64,000 nucleotides of DNA from Bremerella alba (GTDB taxonomy: Bacteria; Planctomycetota; Planctomycetia; Pirellulales; Pirellulaceae): the NCBI RefSeq assembly GCF_013618625.1, contig NZ_JABRWO010000008.1, forward strand, positions 124,001 to 188,000. Direction: 5' to 3'. Of the stretch, positions 36,977 to 45,618 are shown in pieces. The first letter of the stretch is position 1. Each line of letters opens with the position of its first letter. The position numbers were made by a program, and so were the translations under genes. The notes beneath the pieces are model-generated. The model worked only from the letters and a program-made list of their open reading frames with translations. It did not search any database and was not told the DNA's origin.

Positions 36977-37936
36977 ATGCAAGTCTGGATATGGATCTGT
37001 ATTGCGGCAGCGGTCTCTGGCGAGAATCTAAATTTCAAGCATTCAGACACGTGGCCACATTCAGCTCAACCGCTCAAGACCGAAGATCAGGTGCGGGCGG
37101 ATATTGTCATTGACGCCATGATGACAACACTAGGGGAAATTCATTCCGGTGACGTTCAGATCATTCAGGAAGTTACACCGCGAACCGATAGCTACGCTCG
37201 AAAGAATCGGCTTTGGTTTGACTATGACCGCCGCGTTGAACGGTTCGATCAGCAAACAGGTCGATTGGCTCAGCGTATTCGAGTGTCCGACGAGGTCATC
37301 TTTCATTTACCGCGAAACACATTTACACCGGCAGGTAGGACACACAAATCGCCAGGATACATTACGGTCGATGTGAGAAAGGACGAAGTGGATGTTCCCG
37401 GCACTATTCCCATTGATGTTCGAATTGCCGGATTGGGCAACTTTGCACATCTTAGGAACCATTGGACCTTAGAGGAATTTAGCGAACATCGAGATGCAGA
37501 AAGTAGTCTCTTTCCGGCAACGCTCAGCTACATAGATGAGACCGATCCGGATCCGATATTCACAGACCTAGTTTGGATTGGTCCAGTGAGTCAGGGGCGA
37601 CTAACAAAAATTCTATTGCGACTGGATCGAACTCGGGATTTCGTACCTGTAATAAATGTATTGTTTGTTAAAAACGCAAGCGGAGATTTCGAGTCAATCT
37701 CAACCAATACTGCCGATTGGATTTCTGTGAATGACACATGGGTACCCGTTCATTGGAAGGCCACGCTTGCATCACTTGAAATCGTGCACGATCTTCAATT
37801 TCATTGGCGCACAGTAAATAGATCGATCAATAAAAAAAGGTTTACCTTAGAAGATTTAGATGCCCCACTAGGAACATCCGTTATCAATGCGCGAAGAAAA
37901 GACCGTGTTGTTATTGATCGACGAATTGGTCTGTAA
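36977..37936 (+). CDS. Exported protein of unknown function (possibly LolA-like)
   Basis: A 319-residue protein with a short signal peptide (VWIWICIAAAVSG) and GGGGAG before the ATG. The first half reads as a half-barrel-like beta domain (DVQIIQEVTPRTDS, NRLWFDYDRRVERFDQQTG), seen in outer-membrane lipoprotein-sorting-like proteins of planctomycetes. This likeness is weak. The codon use is more AT-rich than in the surrounding genes, and a broken gene follows at once, so this may be an accessory or transferred stretch. Confidence 0.6.
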   Translation: MQVWIWICIAAAVSGENLNFKHSDTWPHSAQPLKTEDQVRADIVIDAMMTTLGEIHSGDVQIIQEVTPRTDSYARKNRLWFDYDRRVERFDQQTGRLAQRIRVSDEVIFHLPRNTFTPAGRTHKSPGYITVDVRKDEVDVPGTIPIDVRIAGLGNFAHLRNHWTLEEFSEHRDAESSLFPATLSYIDETDPDPIFTDLVWIGPVSQGRLTKILLRLDRTRDFVPVINVLFVKNASGDFESISTNTADWISVNDTWVPVHWKATLASLEIVHDLQFHWRTVNRSINKKRFTLEDLDAPLGTSVINARRKDRVVIDRRIGL

Positions 37937-37955
37937 TTCGATAAAGAGGAAAACA

Positions 37956-38141
37956 ATGAGTTACGGCATGGTCGATATCGAAGCGGATGGCCCGATTTCT
38001 GGTGATTACTCGATGATGTGCTTTGCGGCCTTGCTGGTTGAAATTGGGGGCTTTTTCTGTAGCTTCTATGGCAAGCCGACACCGATTTCTGAGAAATGGA
38101 TTCTCGATGCTTTAGCGTGTTTGTTTTTCGCGCGACGATAA
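37956..38141 (+). pseudogene. N-terminal remnant of a 3'-5' exonuclease (DEDD-type) gene
   Basis: The frame from ATG 37956 reads MSYGMVDIEADGPISGDYSM, then FYGKPTPISEKW. These match the start of DEDDh exoribonucleases of the Rv2179c-like group, whose first catalytic residues are the DxE in VDIEADG. The reading stops at 61 residues, where the family continues to about 180. After the stop, the same frame briefly continues FDEAS, as in intact homologues, then degenerates. A nonsense change plus deletion is the simplest reading. The remaining catalytic Asp residues are lost. Confidence 0.65.
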
Positions 38142-38376
38142 TTCGATGAGGCTTCGCACACCCATCACCCAATAGATGACGCCCAAGGAAATGCCGAAGC
38201 ACAGTTGACGATGAAACCCAAGAGGGGTTTGAAGATTCGGCTATGAGACGCAGTGCGATTGCCACCGAGAATTGCACCGCATGCTGATTTCTCTGAGATA
38301 AGATGTTGATAGAATGTCCTTAGTTGCGGCATTACAAGTCAAAATGCGGGCAAATCATCTTCGGGGAGATAATATC

Positions 38377-38967
38377 ATGGCTCAAGTAAAGAAACCAAGC
38401 GTCACAATGCTTTTAATCGTAGGCATTTTGACGTCGCTGTTGGGCGTGGTGGCGATGGGGGCGCCGGCCGTGGCAGGTGCTGCAGTCGTTTATATTGTTG
38501 GTGCGATCATGCTGATCGCAGGGATTACGCAGATTGCCATCGGGTTTCAAGCCGACGGCTGGTCGCACAAATTGCTTCCGCTGATTCTCGGTGTCGTGAC
38601 GACCCTGGGGGGGCTTTCGGTTCTGGCGCATCCGATTTTGGGGATGGAAGTTTTGACGCTGATCTTGGCCGCTTACTTTGTCGCCGAAGGTGTCTGGAAG
38701 GTGATCTCTTCGTTCAGCTATCGTCCTGCCCAAGGTTGGCTGGCGATGCTCTTCAGTGGTGTAATTACCTGGATGTTGGGTGCGATGATCTGGACGCAAT
38801 GGCCTGCTTCCGGCATGTGGGCGATTGGTATTCTGGTGGGTGTCGACCTGTTGATTACCGGTATCGCTTTAATTTGCGTGGCAATGACCATCGGTCAGTT
38901 GGTAGACAAGATTGAAGAAACCGCGACGACTTCCGAGTCTCCGGCGGACGACACGGCCCACGCTTAA
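38377..38967 (+). CDS. HdeD-family membrane protein (DUF308)
   Basis: A 196-residue protein with six predicted membrane spans in the paired pattern of HdeD/DUF308 proteins: MLLIVGILTSLLGVVAMGAP, VYIVGAIMLIAGITQIAIGF, GVVTTLGGLSVLAHP and so on. The ATG at 38377 has GGGGAGA 6 nt upstream. E. coli HdeD contributes to acid resistance; no such role can be read here. The C-terminus is acidic. A strong hairpin follows the gene. Confidence 0.85.
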   Translation: MAQVKKPSVTMLLIVGILTSLLGVVAMGAPAVAGAAVVYIVGAIMLIAGITQIAIGFQADGWSHKLLPLILGVVTTLGGLSVLAHPILGMEVLTLILAAYFVAEGVWKVISSFSYRPAQGWLAMLFSGVITWMLGAMIWTQWPASGMWAIGILVGVDLLITGIALICVAMTIGQLVDKIEETATTSESPADDTAHA

Positions 38968-38986
38968 TTGCGTAACGTCGTTTGTT

Positions 38987-39021
38987 ATCGCGGATAGCCT
39001 CAATGCGTAGCTATCCGCGAT
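38987..39021. repeat. Perfect 12-bp inverted repeat after the HdeD-like gene
   Basis: Arms ATCGCGGATAGC and GCTATCCGCGAT around 11 nt, 20 nt past the stop at 38967. There is no T tract on either side, so it could be a 3'-end stabilising or Rho-related hairpin rather than a standard terminator. Confidence 0.6.
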
Positions 39022-39187
39022 GTTGCGATGGGGAGGGAGTATCTGAAATTCAACTCCCCTTTCGTCTCAGATGGCGAATTCTTCGCTCTCACGTGTCGGC
39101 CTGCTGCGGGATCTCGCGAAGATTTACTTCGCCCGGTAAAATGCAGGATTCCCCCGTTCGTTTCAAGCGTCTGTAGAGTTAGTTGTC

Positions 39188-39784
39188 ATGCGGTATGTCA
39201 TTCTTGTCGAGCAAAAACGTCAGGCCCCAGCGATGTATACGGCACCGGTCGATCAGGACGATGCCGACTACCTACGCCGTGCGGCGGAAACGCTGAAACC
39301 TCTCTCGGCGGAAGAGTACATGAATGGGCCGGCGTCCATTTTGCATATGCTGGCACGCTACAGTTACGTCCTGGACGGCAACGACGTCTATTGGTGCGTC
39401 GAGTGGTTGCCAGGCATGATCATGATTCGCTTCTCGCGAGGCGGCCAGATGAGCTGGACGGCCCTGCGTAGTCCGGTTCCAGACTTTGGCGGCCGAACCG
39501 CTACGAAAGAGGATAAAGATGCCTACGATGCCGATGCCCCCAACCATCAGGTGAACTTGGTCTTCGAGCCGTGGACGGCCCAGTTCGATGAAGACGATCG
39601 TAACGCAAAGGGGTTTACCCAGGCCGATGCGAAGACGGAAGCGACCTTCGAGGCGGCTCTCTCCCTGGTCAACGAAATCGGCGAACAGATTGAAACTCAG
39701 CACGGAGACAATCTCGAGGCATGGGTTTATCGAGGCGAAGAAGAGGTCGCCAAAATGGTTGGCGACGGGGTTCGTATCGACTGA
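39188..39784 (+). CDS. Hypothetical soluble protein
   Basis: A 198-residue acidic protein with no signal peptide or membrane span. It has features such as MRYVILVEQKRQAPAMYTA, YVLDGNDVYWCVEWLPGM and VNLVFEPWTAQFDEDD, and a helical C-terminus. I do not recognise the family. Coding character is supported by consistent composition and codon use across the full length. It stands alone, with about 180 nt on its downstream side before the sulfatase gene. Confidence 0.6.
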   Translation: MRYVILVEQKRQAPAMYTAPVDQDDADYLRRAAETLKPLSAEEYMNGPASILHMLARYSYVLDGNDVYWCVEWLPGMIMIRFSRGGQMSWTALRSPVPDFGGRTATKEDKDAYDADAPNHQVNLVFEPWTAQFDEDDRNAKGFTQADAKTEATFEAALSLVNEIGEQIETQHGDNLEAWVYRGEEEVAKMVGDGVRID

Positions 39785-39968
39785 GTCTATAGCGAGCTAA
39801 AACGGAACGTTGACTTCCGCGATCAAGGTCGTCGCTAGGTCATAATTAGGGCGTAAGACCGAGGGAAAGTGCCCTGGTCGAATCTTCATCGAGAATTCGC
39901 GTAGTCGCTCGGAATCGGTACAATGGGTGATCTAGCTCGCCCTGCCGTCTTCCCCCCAAGAGTTATCT

Positions 39969-41306
39969 ATGTTGAGATTCGCTGTTGGTACCGCCCTTCT
40001 TTTGGTTTTCTCGTCTCCGCTCTTGGCAGCAAAAACGCAGAGGCCGAATATTGTCGTGATCATGGCCGACGATATTGGTTACGAGTGCTTGGGATGCTAT
40101 GGAAGCAAGGCCTATCCCACGCCGAATATTGATCGCCTGGCTGCGGAAGGGATGCGTTTCGAGAATGCCCACTCGCAGCCGATCTGTACTCCGTCGCGCG
40201 TGCAGATCATGACCGGTATTTACAACAATCGGAACTACATTCGCTTTGGATTACTCGACCCCCAGGCAGTCACCTTTGCTAATCTCCTTCGCGATGCCGG
40301 TTACCAAACGTGCATTGCGGGAAAGTGGCAACTCGACGGCGGGTTCGAGAGACCCGGCAGTTTTGGTTTCGACCACTACTGCTTGTGGCAATTGACACGG
40401 CGTCCTAGTCGGTACCCGAACCCAGGCTTAGAGATCGACGGCAAAGAGGTCGACTTTAAGAACGGCGAGTTCGGCCCCGATGTCGTCAGTGATTACATCT
40501 GCGACTTCATGGAAACTCACCAAGATAAGCCTTTTCTGGTTTACTACCCAATGATCGCTCCGCACTGGCCGTTTCTGCCGACGCCCGATCATGCCGACTG
40601 GGACCCGACCATGTGGCGGGACGCCGAAAACGAACCAGGCGGATACAAGGGGCCGAAATATTGGGACGCCATGGTGCGATATACGGACAAAATGGTAGGT
40701 AAGGTTGTCGATAAACTGGACGAACTGAAGCTGCGCGAGAAGACGTTGATTCTTTGGACCGGCGATAACGGGACGTACCAGTCGGTGGTCACCCCATTTC
40801 AAGGAAGAGATTATCGCGGCGGAAAAGGAAAGACGAAGGACAGCGGAACGCATGTCGGTTTCTTGGCGAGTTGGCCAAGTACCATCGAGCAAGGAAAGGT
40901 CGCTGCGGGCTTGGTCGACTTCAGCGACGTGCTGCCAACGGTTCTCGATGTAGCTGGGGTCGAAGTTCCTAAGAAGCTAGAAGTCGACGGGGTTAGCCTG
41001 GAACCGGCCTTTCATGGCGACCAACGCGACAAGCCGTATATCTATTGTTGGTACGAACGTGATGGACGACGGGGAAAGGCCTCGCAGCACACTCGCGATT
41101 CGCAGTACAAAGTGTACGCAGGCGGCGAGGTCTATGACGTGATTCAAGATCCACTCGAAAAGAACAACCTTGCTCAGGCCATGCAGCCTAGCTACGACCC
41201 GGAACGTGTCACGATGCTCCGCCAAGCTTTAGAAAAGCACATGCAAGTCACCAAGAATGCCGATGCGAGGCAGAAAACGTTGCAAGGTAAGTACGGCAAG
41301 AAGTAA
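39969..41306 (+). CDS. Exported sulfatase (arylsulfatase type)
   Basis: A 445-residue type I sulfatase with a signal peptide (FAVGTALLLVFSSPLLA). Metal-binding NIVVIMADDIGYE is followed by the formylglycine site PICTPSRVQIMTG, where Cys73 is converted to formylglycine. Further active-site motifs are AGKWQLDG (Lys), PFLVYYPMIAPHWPF (His) and LWTGDNGT (Asp/Asn). These enzymes remove sulfate esters, often from marine polysaccharides, and are numerous in Pirellulales. The specific substrate is not readable. No maturase gene lies in the window. Confidence 0.92.
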   Translation: MLRFAVGTALLLVFSSPLLAAKTQRPNIVVIMADDIGYECLGCYGSKAYPTPNIDRLAAEGMRFENAHSQPICTPSRVQIMTGIYNNRNYIRFGLLDPQAVTFANLLRDAGYQTCIAGKWQLDGGFERPGSFGFDHYCLWQLTRRPSRYPNPGLEIDGKEVDFKNGEFGPDVVSDYICDFMETHQDKPFLVYYPMIAPHWPFLPTPDHADWDPTMWRDAENEPGGYKGPKYWDAMVRYTDKMVGKVVDKLDELKLREKTLILWTGDNGTYQSVVTPFQGRDYRGGKGKTKDSGTHVGFLASWPSTIEQGKVAAGLVDFSDVLPTVLDVAGVEVPKKLEVDGVSLEPAFHGDQRDKPYIYCWYERDGRRGKASQHTRDSQYKVYAGGEVYDVIQDPLEKNNLAQAMQPSYDPERVTMLRQALEKHMQVTKNADARQKTLQGKYGKK

Positions 41307-41339
41307 AAAAGGCCCGACGAAGTAAATCGCCAGGCCTTG
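41306..41339 (-). terminator. Intrinsic terminator after the PhoD-like gene
   Basis: The minus strand reads AAGGCCTGGCGA, 6-nt loop, TCGTCGGGCCTT with one bulge and a G-U pair, followed by TTTTT. It sits in the convergent gap between the sulfatase and the PhoD-like gene. Confidence 0.65.
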
Positions 41340-41360
41340 GGTTGGTAGACCGTAGCAACG

Positions 41361-43301
41361 CTAAGCGAGCACCACGTCGATTGCAGCTTCGGCATCGGCA
41401 ATTGACAGGGAAGCGAAACTTGCTTCGCCTGCTTTCTTTTTGCCGACGTGAACGGTGTAAGTTCCTTCCGCGAAAACCGGCGGGCGGAACGTGGCTCCGG
41501 CGACACGCTGCGTGTAAATGATTTCACCGGTATCGTCGCTAACGACTTGAACGACCGGGTTAGCCTCGGCGTCGAACTTCAGTTCCGGCAAGAAGCCAAC
41601 CGGTTTGCGTCCGTCGTAATCGGCGACGGCCACTTGAATTGGCCAGCCCGGGAATTGCTCGGAATCCCCTTTTTTCGCATCCGAAAATCGGGGCCAGCAT
41701 TCGAGGGTGACCTCTTGGGTTTTCTTGTTGAAACGCACCACACCATAGCCATCGGCTCGCTGCTTCTCGTCTTTGACGTTGGGTGGGTTGGCGTAGGCCA
41801 TCATCGAGATCTTGTTGCCCAGGCCATCCTTGAAGTCGCCTGTCCACGGCAGCGGACTGTTCGGCACTGGGTTGGGGCCTGGCTTTTCATCTTCGGGATG
41901 CCACCAACGACCATAAATCGTGTTCACCAGCGCAGGGCTCGTGAATCCGTAAGGTCCGTCCCCATACTGATCGATGCCATGTTTTACCACGACCCCGAGG
42001 TGCTGGTCGCCACACAGATGGATCGCTTTGGCTCGGCGAATTTCTTCCAATGCCTTGCGGCGACCAGTTTGAGGCCACCCATTGCAGTCGAGATCGGCGA
42101 GAAGTCGGCCCGTTTCGCTGCCGTGCATATGAACGGCACCACAGAAAGCGGTTTGCGAGAGGACGCATTTCATTTGCACGTCTTCCCAGTCTTGCCCCCA
42201 GGTTTTGAGGAGATTGAGCTGACGCTCGCCCAAAAGGACAAGCCCTGGCAAATCGATCGTGGCCGGGTCGTAGGATGGATCGTTGATATGGTCGGGGCGT
42301 GGACCCATTTTTGGGATTTTGCCAGCGGGACCACTCTTGAACTTTCGATCTTCAAGAATCACGAAGTCGATGCCACCCACTTTCATGGTGGTAAAGTAGA
42401 CGGTGATGCCGCGCTCGATAGGTTCTGCATCCGGCGGGTCTGGCAGGTGCCAGGACTGTTGCCGCTGCACCATGTTGACGTACTCGGCAGGAAACATGAA
42501 TCCGCCGTCCGCATTGCCTGGCAAGGTCGATAGCCTACCGTTCTCGCCCCATAGGTTGGGCTGGCCGACATCGTGATCGTCTGGTGTACAGATCGTGGGT
42601 CGATCTTTGATGACATCACGAAACTGCAGACCGAACTCGATCCAACCAGCTGTATGTTCGGTATGGCGATAGGTTTGATCGCCTGCGAAGAACAGCAGAT
42701 CAGGATCTTGGTGCAAGAGGTTCTCAACGATCTCGTGTCGCTCTCCGGTGGTACGACTCGAATTGCAGGACATGTTCGCGACGACGATCGTTTCTTGGTC
42801 GATCGGGTCTTTGCGGATGGTGCCCTCGAACATGGCCTCGTTGCCGTGACGCACCCGATATGGCACCGTCTTCGAGCCGTCCCAATCTTCCACGCGGAAG
42901 TGAGCACTCCAGCCTGGGAAGAGGACTTCTTCCTTGGCGATCTCAACCCATTGGCCATCTTTTTGAAGTTCCAGTCGGGCCTCACGTTGCTCGTCAGGCT
43001 TAAGCGGGAAGAGCTGCGCCGTCAATTTCAGCACGCCGTTGGCTTGCGTGTAGACAGCAAACGCAACCACTTCATCGCGCGGGACAATCATTGAGGGGGG
43101 CGCGTTGCGGCCGTTGGCTTTCTTGTCCCACCAGTTACCGACGGCCAGCGAGTCGAGCCGCTTGTGGTCGGTACCAAACGGCATGGCCGGATTGATTTCC
43201 TTCGCAGCCGCCGCGGTTTCTTCGGCCGAGGCAATTGCGGCCGGCCCGCTCCAAGCAAATGCTGAGGATAGCTTTAACCAGATACGTCGAGAAAGCTTCA
43301 T
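41361..43301 (-). CDS. PhoD-like metallophosphatase, Tat-type leader
   Basis: A 646-residue exported protein. The leader LSRRIWLKLSSAFAWSG carries a twin-arginine pattern, as in PhoD enzymes, which are exported folded with metals. PhoD-family motifs follow: VANMSCNSSR, LLFFAGDQTYRH (metal-binding Asp), TICTPDDHDVGQPN (DDHD), and HLCGDQHLG near residue 450. The C-terminal 120 or so residues form a beta-rich addition (VQVVSDDTGEIIYTQRV). It is a predicted phosphodi- or triesterase; the substrate is unknown. It converges with the sulfatase gene. Confidence 0.85.
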   Translation of the reverse strand: MKLSRRIWLKLSSAFAWSGPAAIASAEETAAAAKEINPAMPFGTDHKRLDSLAVGNWWDKKANGRNAPPSMIVPRDEVVAFAVYTQANGVLKLTAQLFPLKPDEQREARLELQKDGQWVEIAKEEVLFPGWSAHFRVEDWDGSKTVPYRVRHGNEAMFEGTIRKDPIDQETIVVANMSCNSSRTTGERHEIVENLLHQDPDLLFFAGDQTYRHTEHTAGWIEFGLQFRDVIKDRPTICTPDDHDVGQPNLWGENGRLSTLPGNADGGFMFPAEYVNMVQRQQSWHLPDPPDAEPIERGITVYFTTMKVGGIDFVILEDRKFKSGPAGKIPKMGPRPDHINDPSYDPATIDLPGLVLLGERQLNLLKTWGQDWEDVQMKCVLSQTAFCGAVHMHGSETGRLLADLDCNGWPQTGRRKALEEIRRAKAIHLCGDQHLGVVVKHGIDQYGDGPYGFTSPALVNTIYGRWWHPEDEKPGPNPVPNSPLPWTGDFKDGLGNKISMMAYANPPNVKDEKQRADGYGVVRFNKKTQEVTLECWPRFSDAKKGDSEQFPGWPIQVAVADYDGRKPVGFLPELKFDAEANPVVQVVSDDTGEIIYTQRVAGATFRPPVFAEGTYTVHVGKKKAGEASFASLSIADAEAAIDVVLA

Positions 43302-43474
43302 GATGATGTGGGGGGTGAAAAGGAAACGGGCAGGATTGTTTTATGGGTCGCACTCATAATTTCCAGAAATCATGAAAACGGATAGAACGCTTCTATTGTG
43401 GTCCAAAGGCCGAGTATCACAACCATATTAAGCCGGTTGATGGATGAATCTGACGTGGAATCACGTGGCTAGCA

Positions 43475-43510
43475 TAAAAAAACGCCAGAGCTGTGTGCAG
43501 CCGAGGCGTT
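43475..43510 (-). terminator. Intrinsic terminator after rsr
   Basis: On the minus strand AACGCC pairs with GGCGTT and an inner CTG pairs with CAG, followed by a six-T run. It lies about 20 nt after the rsr stop at 43528. Confidence 0.8.
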
Positions 43511-43527
43511 ATCTCAATCAAATTCAA

Positions 43528-45189
43528 TTATTCGGCCAATTTAATGGCGTCAATTTCCGCCACGAAACGGTTTCCGTCATCCTCTAGGAAAGATGCCACG
43601 ACTTGGAAGACCGAGTCGCTGAATCCACCCACATTCAGGATGTCGGCCCGCTCCGGAGCCTGGGATGTGGTATTGGGCTGCAAGTCAATGCATACCAACT
43701 TGGGCGATACGATCTGGTGACCGCGTCGCTTCATCTGGTTAGCAATAAACTTCTTCCACTCATCCATCATGCCAGTTTGGCCATAACGCCCGTATCCATA
43801 GGGACGATTCTTGGTGATCCAGCTTTCGTTATCGCTCAGCAGCACGATACCGGCAAAGGATCGCTTGGCGTAGCGTCCGTTGGCGGTTTGCAGTGGAACG
43901 GAACAATCGGTTCCACCGCCACCATATCGTGACAGCCGATCGGACAAGCTCAGGATCGAATCGTTTGGATCGAACTTCGCTTGGTATGCGACGGTATCGA
44001 ACGGCACGACCACGCTTTCCGGGTTGCGACGCAGGATCGCCGCCGCGAACAATGCTGCCACGTCGACACACCGCATCGCGGAAGTGGCACCTGATCCACG
44101 ATAGCCGGTAACCGGGAAATGCATCGAGCCTGACACGTCCAAGCCGATCAGTACCGGACCCGGCAGCTGCGGAATGTTTCCACACGCAATCTCGGCTGCT
44201 CGGTGCAGCGCCGACTTGATTGCCTGGGGAACGGCTTCCGAGGCATGCTTGTAGGCAGCCAGGAACTGGTACGGGAACTGCTTCGAACGTTGGATCTCGC
44301 GCTCGTCGGACAACCGCTTGACGATCAGGGTAACCATTTCGTTATCGAGCTTACCTGATTCGCTACGCAGTACGCCCTGACGCAGCAGCGTATTCAAGTT
44401 CATACGCAGTGCCTGAGGACCCATTTGCTTGGCGATGGCCTTCCACGCATTGGCATCCTTCGCCGTATCGGCCAGCAAATCCCACCGTAGCGACAAGTCG
44501 CGTACGATCCGGGCCTGCTCAGATCCCTTCTTTGCTTCACGGAACGCTTGTAGCTTACGCACTTCGTCCGGCAAGTCATTCAGCGTAGCCGGAGCCCACT
44601 GCACCACTGGCTTTCCGGTCAACCAACCAAACAGCGCACGACGCTCGTTGTTGCCTGGCTTAGGCCGGGCCATCCGCAGCACATCGCGCAGCGAGGGATC
44701 GTTGCCGATCGAAGCAGACAATAGCTTCAGCGTAGAAGCTTCGTTCAGCCAACGCTGGAAGGCCCGCTTCAAGCTGGACGACAATCCACTGCGTCCGAAA
44801 CGCTGGCTACGAACCATCTGAAACACGTTGCGCAGCATGCGTCCGTTGTCGACAACCCGGTCGAACACTTGATGCGTCAGTTCGGTATCACGAACGGACA
44901 ACATTACCAGCAATGCGGCCGGCATATCCTTCATCATCCCCCGCTGCCGCGCGTAGATAGCCAGCTTGGCCAAGAATTGATCGTCGTTGACTTGATCCAC
45001 CAATTTCACCACCTGGTCCAACTGCTGCCGGCCGGTTGCGTAGAACGTTCTGCTTAGGCATCCCGTGGTCGCGAGCTGCGCTAAGGCATGCTTGGGAGAC
45101 AGCGTGTAGGCGATGCCACCGGCAGCATTTCGCACATTGGCGGGGGGACGATGAGACTTGGAAGAACCGAATAACTGCTTGTTAGCCAT
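43528..45189 (-). CDS. rsr: Ro60 homologue, TROVE-domain RNA-binding protein
   Basis: A 553-residue Ro60/Rsr orthologue. The ATG at 45189 has AAGGAGAA 8 nt upstream and starts [10 protein letters not shown]; the longer frame would run through the upstream RNA. The TROVE domain covers about residues 20-350 ([43 protein letters not shown]-like helices forming a ring). The C-terminal vWA-like domain has the MIDAS motif GLDVSGSM and LLSDNESW. Ro binds Y RNAs and misfolded RNAs, and in bacteria joins PNPase or other nucleases. Two candidate Y RNAs lie directly upstream. No rtcB is in the window. Confidence 0.93.
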   Translation of the reverse strand: MANKQLFGSSKSHRPPANVRNAAGGIAYTLSPKHALAQLATTGCLSRTFYATGRQQLDQVVKLVDQVNDDQFLAKLAIYARQRGMMKDMPAALLVMLSVRDTELTHQVFDRVVDNGRMLRNVFQMVRSQRFGRSGLSSSLKRAFQRWLNEASTLKLLSASIGNDPSLRDVLRMARPKPGNNERRALFGWLTGKPVVQWAPATLNDLPDEVRKLQAFREAKKGSEQARIVRDLSLRWDLLADTAKDANAWKAIAKQMGPQALRMNLNTLLRQGVLRSESGKLDNEMVTLIVKRLSDEREIQRSKQFPYQFLAAYKHASEAVPQAIKSALHRAAEIACGNIPQLPGPVLIGLDVSGSMHFPVTGYRGSGATSAMRCVDVAALFAAAILRRNPESVVVPFDTVAYQAKFDPNDSILSLSDRLSRYGGGGTDCSVPLQTANGRYAKRSFAGIVLLSDNESWITKNRPYGYGRYGQTGMMDEWKKFIANQMKRRGHQIVSPKLVCIDLQPNTTSQAPERADILNVGGFSDSVFQVVASFLEDDGNRFVAEIDAIKLAE

Positions 45190-45226
45190 GGAAACGTTCT
45201 CCTTGGCGGAGGATAAAAAGGATAAA

Positions 45227-45337
45227 GCACACTCGACGAATTTGTGTCGAGAGCTCGGCCCGCATACTGAATAAGGCGGGCCGTCAAGAATCGAACTTGT
45301 TAAACCATGGACTACCAACCGGCAGTCGAGAGTGTGC
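45227..45337 (-). ncRNA. Candidate Y RNA (copy A), 38 nt upstream of rsr
   Basis: About 111 nt. The ends pair as GCACAC + TCGAC with GTCGA + GTGTGC, with a TC bulge on the 5' side. The 5' strand continues TGCCGGTTGG, the element shared with copy B. Inside lie a T-arm-like CAAG-TTCGATT-CTTG and an 8-bp acceptor-like hairpin CGGCCCGC/GCGGGCCG. No clear D arm is seen. A competing local hairpin (CTCGAC/GTCGAG, 8-nt loop) can use the same 3' strand. TTTATCCTTTTTATCC follows. Bacterial Y RNAs are normally encoded beside Ro, which supports the call; it is more degenerate than copy B. Confidence 0.7.
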
Positions 45338-45350
45338 GAATTGAGTGATC

Positions 45351-45505
45351 AAAAAAAGAAATGATCGACGAGGAATTGACCAGAGGTAATTACGCTGCTC
45401 TATCCACTGAGCTACACCCCCAAGTTTGAAAGTAGGGATGGCAGGATTCGAACCTGCGACACGCGGCTCTTAAGGCATGTACTCCAATCGGCAGTCGATC
45501 ATTTC
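45351..45505 (-). ncRNA. yrlA: Candidate Y RNA (copy B) with circularly permuted tRNA-like domain
   Basis: The ends form a perfect 12-bp stem, GAAATGATCGAC with GTCGATCATTTC, followed by T7. Between them, in order: T arm GCAGG-TTCGAAT-CCTGC; 3' acceptor strand CATCCCT; a 12-nt loop; 5' acceptor strand GGGGGTG, giving 7 bp with two G-U pairs; TA; then D arm GCTC-AGTGGATA-GAGC. This is a tRNA cut in the anticodon arm and closed at the acceptor end, the known YrlA architecture (Ro-binding stem plus tRNA-mimic). G-U pairs form only if the minus strand is the RNA. It is not a usual tRNA, since its halves are in reversed order. Confidence 0.82.
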
Positions 45506-45507
45506 AT

Positions 45508-45535
45508 TCGTGCGATCACGAAAGCGATCGCACGA
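45508..45535 (-). other. Perfect 10-bp hairpin between tRNA-Gln-like gene and Y RNA B
   Basis: The minus strand reads TCGTGCGATC, 8-nt loop, GATCGCACGA. It starts right after the GCC end of the tRNA-like gene and ends 2 nt before the 5' stem of copy B. There is no T tract. It may be an RNA-processing spacer that separates the tRNA from the Y RNA. Confidence 0.6.
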
Positions 45536-45537
45536 GG

Positions 45538-45613
45538 CTGCGAGAGTTGGAATTGAACCAACGACGACTCGATTCAAAATCGAGGATCGCGTACCAGCAT
45601 CGAATATCCCGCA
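45538..45613 (-). tRNA. tRNA-Gln(UUG)-like gene
   Basis: 76 nt without CCA. The acceptor stem is TGCGGGA with TCTCGCA (one G-U), with U1-A72 and G73 as in glutamine tRNAs. The anticodon arm is CTCGA-TTTTGAA-TCGAG, with anticodon UUG at 45575-45577. The T arm is GTTGG-TTCAATT-CCAAC. The D arm is weak (a 3-bp TCG/CGA stem with GG in the loop), and one extra nucleotide precedes the anticodon stem. After G73 comes CCT, so CCA is not encoded. It may be a real, slightly divergent tRNA or a tRNA-like remnant. It sits directly upstream of the Y RNAs. Confidence 0.6.
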
Positions 45614-45618
45614 TGAAC

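Noticed and set aside
45361-45480. Two ordinary tRNA genes, one from each half (5' half at 45361-45425, 3' half at 45425-45480)
   Set aside because: The 3' half lies upstream of the 5' half on the minus strand, and the two pair into one acceptor stem; neither has a full set of arms.
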